Shown piece after piece: positions 8,597 through 11,302 of a stretch of 11,302 bases of DNA (positions are counted from its first letter, which is position 1; each line of letters begins with the position of its first letter). A model generated the notes under the pieces. It was given only the letters and a program-made list of their open reading frames with translations. It searched no databases and had not been told where the DNA came from. The position numbers were made by a program, and so were the translations under genes. The stretch is from Betaproteobacteria bacterium (GTDB lineage Bacteria > Pseudomonadota > Gammaproteobacteria > Burkholderiales > Casimicrobiaceae), in assembly GCA_016717855.1 (NCBI GenBank), contig JADKEV010000080.1, forward strand, positions 1 through 11,302. Reading direction: 5' to 3'.

Positions 8597-9032
8597 GCAC
8601 GATGCTCGATACGAACGTGCTGTCGGATTAACTGCGCGCCGCGCCGATCCGGCGGTCGTCGCGTGGGTGCGCGCGCAGCCAGAGAAGTCTCTTTGTGACA
8701 TCCGTCACCGAGGCAGAGATGCGTCTGGGGGTGCGTTTGCTCCCCGCTGGAAAACAGCCGTAGGCGCTGGAACTTGCGATTTGCGATGTTCGCCGAAGAC
8801 TTCGCAGGTCGGATCCGGCAGTTCGATACGGTGTATCCCCCCGGTTATGTGGACATCGTATATGGAAGCGGCGCGCCGCGGAGCCAGCCCATCTCGCAGT
8901 TCGATGCGCAGATCGCGGCGATCGCTGCTGTACCATGGGGACAAACTGGCCACGCGCAATGTAGGCGGTTCGGAAGCTGCGGCCTGCTTTTTACCCAGTT
9001 CGATCGTGGCGGTTTGCCCACCGCGAGGCTGA
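8593..9032 (+). pseudogene. FitB/VapC-family PIN-domain ribonuclease toxin, frame-broken
   Basis: GTG 8593 gives (M)STMLDTNVLSD; ATG 8602 is an alternative start. Joined frames continue LRA, DPAVVAWVRAQPEKSLF, VTSVTEAEMRLGVRLLPAGK, LELAI, MFAEDFAGRIRQFDTV, PISQFDAQIAAIA and YHGDKLATRNVGG. The PIN acidic residues are all visible: Asp in MLDTN, Glu in VTEAE, Asp in QFDAQ and the TRN element near the end. The family is about 139 residues, which fits the 440 nt. FitB-type toxins are Mg-dependent ribonucleases held inactive by FitA. An in-frame TAA at 8629-8631 stops the product 12 residues in, and further frame changes near 8690, 8757, 8860 and 8930 are needed, so as written there is no active toxin. 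The stop at 9032 is assigned from the frame that carries LATRN. Confidence 0.75.
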
Positions 9033-9058
9033 TGCCGTGCCTCATAACAATCCACTCC

Positions 9059-9714
9059 CTACACCGCCGCCGTCTCCGCCTGCCGCATCGCCTCGAGCAG
9101 CGCCGCGGACCCTTGCGCGCCGGACACGGCCAGCTTGCCGTTGAAGATGAAGAAGGGCACGCCTTCGACGCCGATGGCCCGCGCGCGCTGTTCATCCCGC
9201 GCGACGGCCTGGCGCGATTGCGGATCGGCAATGCAGCGCTCCGCCTCGGCGCGGTCCAGGCCGGCCGCAGTGGCGATCACGACCAGGTTTTCTCTGCTGG
9301 TCAGGTCGACGCCGTCGATGGAAGCAGGCGTGCAGGAACGCCTCCTTGACCCGGTCCTGCAAGCCGTTGTCCTCCGCGACCGCCGCGCCGGCGAGCGATC
9401 AGGCTTGGCGGCGAGGTATTGGGCTGGCGGACAATGCGCTCGAACGCGAACGCGATGCCGTGCTCGACCCCCCACCCTGGTCACGCGCGCGTAGACATCC
9501 TTGCTGCGCTGGCGCCGAACTTCTGCGTCACATAGTCCTGCCGGCTCATCCCCTCGGCCGGCAGTTGCGGATTGAGCTGGAACGGTTTCCAGGTGACTCG
9601 CGGCTTATCGGCGCCGGGATTCTGTTGCGCGTACAGCGCGAGCGCCGCCTCGATCTGGCGTTTGCCCACGTAGCACCAGGGGCAGACGACGTCGGAAATG
9701 ATTTCAATGTTCAA
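9059..9714 (-). pseudogene. DsbA-family oxidoreductase, FrnE-like, frame-broken
   Basis: The best start is TTG 9714-9712, 5 nt after GGAGG. The product reads (M)NIEIISDVVCPWCYVGKRQI with the CPWC redox pair at about residues 11-14, then VTWKPFQLNPQLPAEGM and QDYVTQKFG. After frame changes near 9490 and in the 9400s it continues EHGIAFAFERIVRQPNT. The C-terminal half is clear: LVVIATAAGLDRAEAE, ARAIGVEGVPFFIFNGK (with the cis-Pro of VPF), and LAVSGAQGSAALLEAM, ending ETAAV at TAG 9061-9059. Total length is about 218 residues, as usual for the FrnE group (PF01323), cytosolic DsbA-like enzymes. No signal peptide is seen, in line with a cytosolic thiol-disulfide oxidoreductase; the substrate is unknown. 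It is convergent with the FitAB-like module (26-nt gap) and divergent from the gene at 9869. Confidence 0.85.
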
Positions 9715-9719
9715 GCCAG

Positions 9720-9724
9720 CCTCC
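9720..9724 (-). promoter_or_regulatory. Ribosome binding site that sets a TTG start for the DsbA-like gene
   Basis: On the minus strand GGAGG is followed by CTGGC and then TTG AAC ATT GAA. It is a strong site at good spacing, directly before the conserved IEIISDVVCPWC start, and no ATG or GTG is closer. This is the second TTG start supported in the window. Confidence 0.65.
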
Positions 9725-9857
9725 AACTCAGTGGCGCCCCACGGCGTCGATCTTGCCCGGCCTGTGACCCGGCGGAGCTTCTCCGGCGATGCCATCGAGC
9801 GTACCATTGCGCGACGTGCCGGGTGAAGTCTCGTCGGGCGCCCATCGACCTGTGTCC

Positions 9858-9863
9858 GGGGAG
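9858..9863 (+). promoter_or_regulatory. Ribosome binding site of the SBBP-repeat gene
   Basis: GGGGAG is followed by 5 nt and ATG 9869, which begins a signal peptide. The divergent gap upstream (9725-9857) shows a CGGAG-CTT-CTCCG hairpin (9773-9785), but no promoter I would defend. Confidence 0.55.
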
Positions 9864-9868
9864 CTACC

Positions 9869-11302
9869 ATGTACCTGCGTACTTTCGGCGGCATCGCCGC
9901 GCTTGGTTCGACGCTGGGCCTTCAGGTTTTCGCCGCGGTACCCCCGATAGCGTCGGATGTTGTCGCAGTGCGACAACGACTATCCACGCTGGCGGTACCC
10001 TTCGTTGCCAATGCCGGGCAGTGGGACAAACGGGCGGCATTCGCGGCGCAGACCTTTGCCGGCACGCTGTTCGTGACCACGGCTGGCGCGCTCGTCTACA
10101 GCCTGCCCGGCAAGGCCACCGCGACGTCGGCAGAGGACCATGCCCGTGTCGCACGCCCCGGTAGCCGGCACGAACCCAGGCAAGCCATCGAGCGCACCCA
10201 CGGCTGGGTGCTGACCGAGACCTTCATCGGCGCGGACCGGCAGCCGCTCCCCGCCACGCCCAGCGGCGCGCGGCCGGCGGCGGCCAAGGTCAGCTAGTTC
10301 ATCGGCAACGACGCGCAGCAGCATCGGCACGGCCTCGACCAGGACGAGCGCGCGTAGATCTAGGCGGGTCTTCCGGCATCAATGTCCAGCTTCGGGCGAC
10401 CGGCACCAATGTCGAGAAGATCTTCACGGTCGCCCCCGCCAGGACCCCGCGCGCATTCAGCTCCGCATCGGTGGGGCGACGCGGCTGAACTCGGCGCACA
10501 AGGCGAACTCATCGCCTACACCGGCAACGGACCGCTCGCCTACACCGCGCCCATCGCATTCCAGGAGGACGACGACGGCGTCGGCAACCCGTCGCGGTCC
10601 GCTACATCCTCGATGGCAATAGCCACGACTACAGCTTCGCTCTGGCCAGCTACGACCCGGCGCGGCCGCTGGTGATCGACCCGCTGTTGCAATCGACCTA
10701 TCTGGGCGTGGGGACCGCGACATGGCATCGGCGATTGCCATCACCCGTTGACCGGGCAGGTTTACGTATCGGGCGGACCATTACCCGATCGGTACCCCCA
10801 ACTCGACATTCCCTGGCGTCGGCGGCGGGCGTACGGCAGTTCCGCCGGGTACTAGACGCCTTTGTCAGCCGATTCAATGCCGACCACCGCCCTACTCCCA
10901 ATCGAGCTACCTCGGGACCGACGGCTACGACTTGTCGACGTCGCTGGCCATCCACCCGGTCAGCGGCGATGTGTATGTCGGCGGGTACACCAACTCCACC
11001 GCCACGCCTACGTTCCCGGGCGTCAGCGGCGGAGCCCAGGCGACTCCCGGTGGCGGGAACTACGATGGCTTATTGAGCCGCTTCAACGCCAATCTCACTG
11101 TCCCGCACAAGTCGACCTACCTCGGGTCTGTGGATTCCGACCTGCTGTACACCCTTGCCATCCATCCGCTGAGCGGCGAAACTATGCGGCCGGGACCACG
11201 ACCATCAGCCGGTTGAACGCTGGTCTCACCACGTTGCTGCAAGCGTATCCCGGGTTTCCGGGCATCGTCGCGGCGCTGGCGATCCATCCGGCGAGCGGCG
11301 AG
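9869..11302 (+). pseudogene. Secreted SBBP/beta-propeller-repeat protein with DUF7948-like N-terminal domain, frame-broken, cut by right edge
   Basis: Starts MYLRTFGGIAALGSTLGLQV, a signal peptide with likely cleavage near FAAV. The N-terminal domain shows VPFVANAGQWDKRAAFAAQT, FAGTLFVTTAGALVYSLPG, GWVLTETFIGADRQP and FIGNDAQQ. Then come INVQLRATGTNVEKIFTVAP (about 10380-10437), GELIAYTGNGPLAYTAPIAFQE (about 10501-10566), VRYILDGN and ARPLVIDPLLQSTYLG (about 10660-10710). This order is typical of the DUF7948 domain before SBBP repeats. The repeats begin at 10693 and read STYLG, LAIHP.SGDVYVGGYTNS, FPGVSGGAQ, DGLLSRFNANLT. The gene has TAG at 10295-10297 where the family has Tyr (VS-Y-FIGND), two more TAGs near 10357-10365 and several frameshifts. 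Products of this type are exported and may be cell-surface or extracellular; no enzymatic function is visible. It continues past the right edge. Confidence 0.75.
10693..11302 (+). repeat. SBBP tandem repeats, 210-nt period
   Basis: TCGACCTA/TCGAGCTA (the Ser-Tyr of STYLG) starts units at 10693, 10902 and 11112, giving periods of 209 and 210 nt; the 209 fits a 1-nt loss in the first unit. LAIHP codons recur at 10944 and 11154 (210 nt apart) and then at 11276, only 122 nt on. A short third unit is therefore missing about 88 nt, which is best explained by an 87-nt in-frame contraction plus one lost base. The missing part is the FPG..GGAQ..GG section. Confidence 0.65.

Noticed and set aside
1..11302. 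CRISPR arrays, insertion sequences, attachment sites, rRNA or tRNA genes
   Set aside because: No evenly spaced short direct repeats, transposase motifs, terminal inverted repeats or RNA gene signatures were seen by eye on either strand.

Overview
The window is GC-rich DNA from a proteobacterium, most likely beta or a Xanthomonadales-like gamma. The clues are a monomeric NADP-isocitrate dehydrogenase, a Mip/FkpA-like FKBP, a FrnE-type DsbA, a FitAB-type toxin-antitoxin pair, and a secreted DUF11-repeat protein that seems to end in an IPTL-CTERM-like exosortase signal. The genus cannot be named from the sequence.

Layout, left to right. (1) 1-2752, minus strand: an FKBP prolyl isomerase (2090-2752) followed 18 nt later by a YyaL/SPATA20-type thioredoxin-domain protein (1-2071), probably one transcript; the YyaL gene runs off the left edge a few codons before its end. 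(2) 2838-5208, plus strand: a sigma70-like promoter and an intact 744-codon icd gene. (3) 5230-5262: a hairpin in the convergent gap. (4) 5329-6333, minus: a secreted protein of unknown function with a possible beta-sandwich domain. (5) 6380-8121, plus, divergent from (4): a secreted protein with three or four DUF11 repeats and a C-terminal hydrophobic/basic tail. (6) 8233-9032, plus: a FitA/FitB-like (VapBC) module with its own promoter and a GTGA stop/start overlap. (7) 9059-9714, minus: a FrnE-like DsbA oxidoreductase. (8) 9869-11302, plus: a secreted SBBP/beta-propeller repeat protein that runs off the right edge.

Every gene except icd is cut by single-base indels, and one or two also by stops, while the protein similarity stays clear between the breaks. 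Each product was therefore read by joining frames, and these genes are listed as broken reading frames. Whether this is sequencing or assembly error or real gene decay cannot be settled here. The contrast with the uninterrupted 2.2-kb icd is the most striking property of the window. I found no convincing undescribed system: the accessory content is secreted repeat proteins plus a toxin-antitoxin pair between ordinary housekeeping and redox genes.
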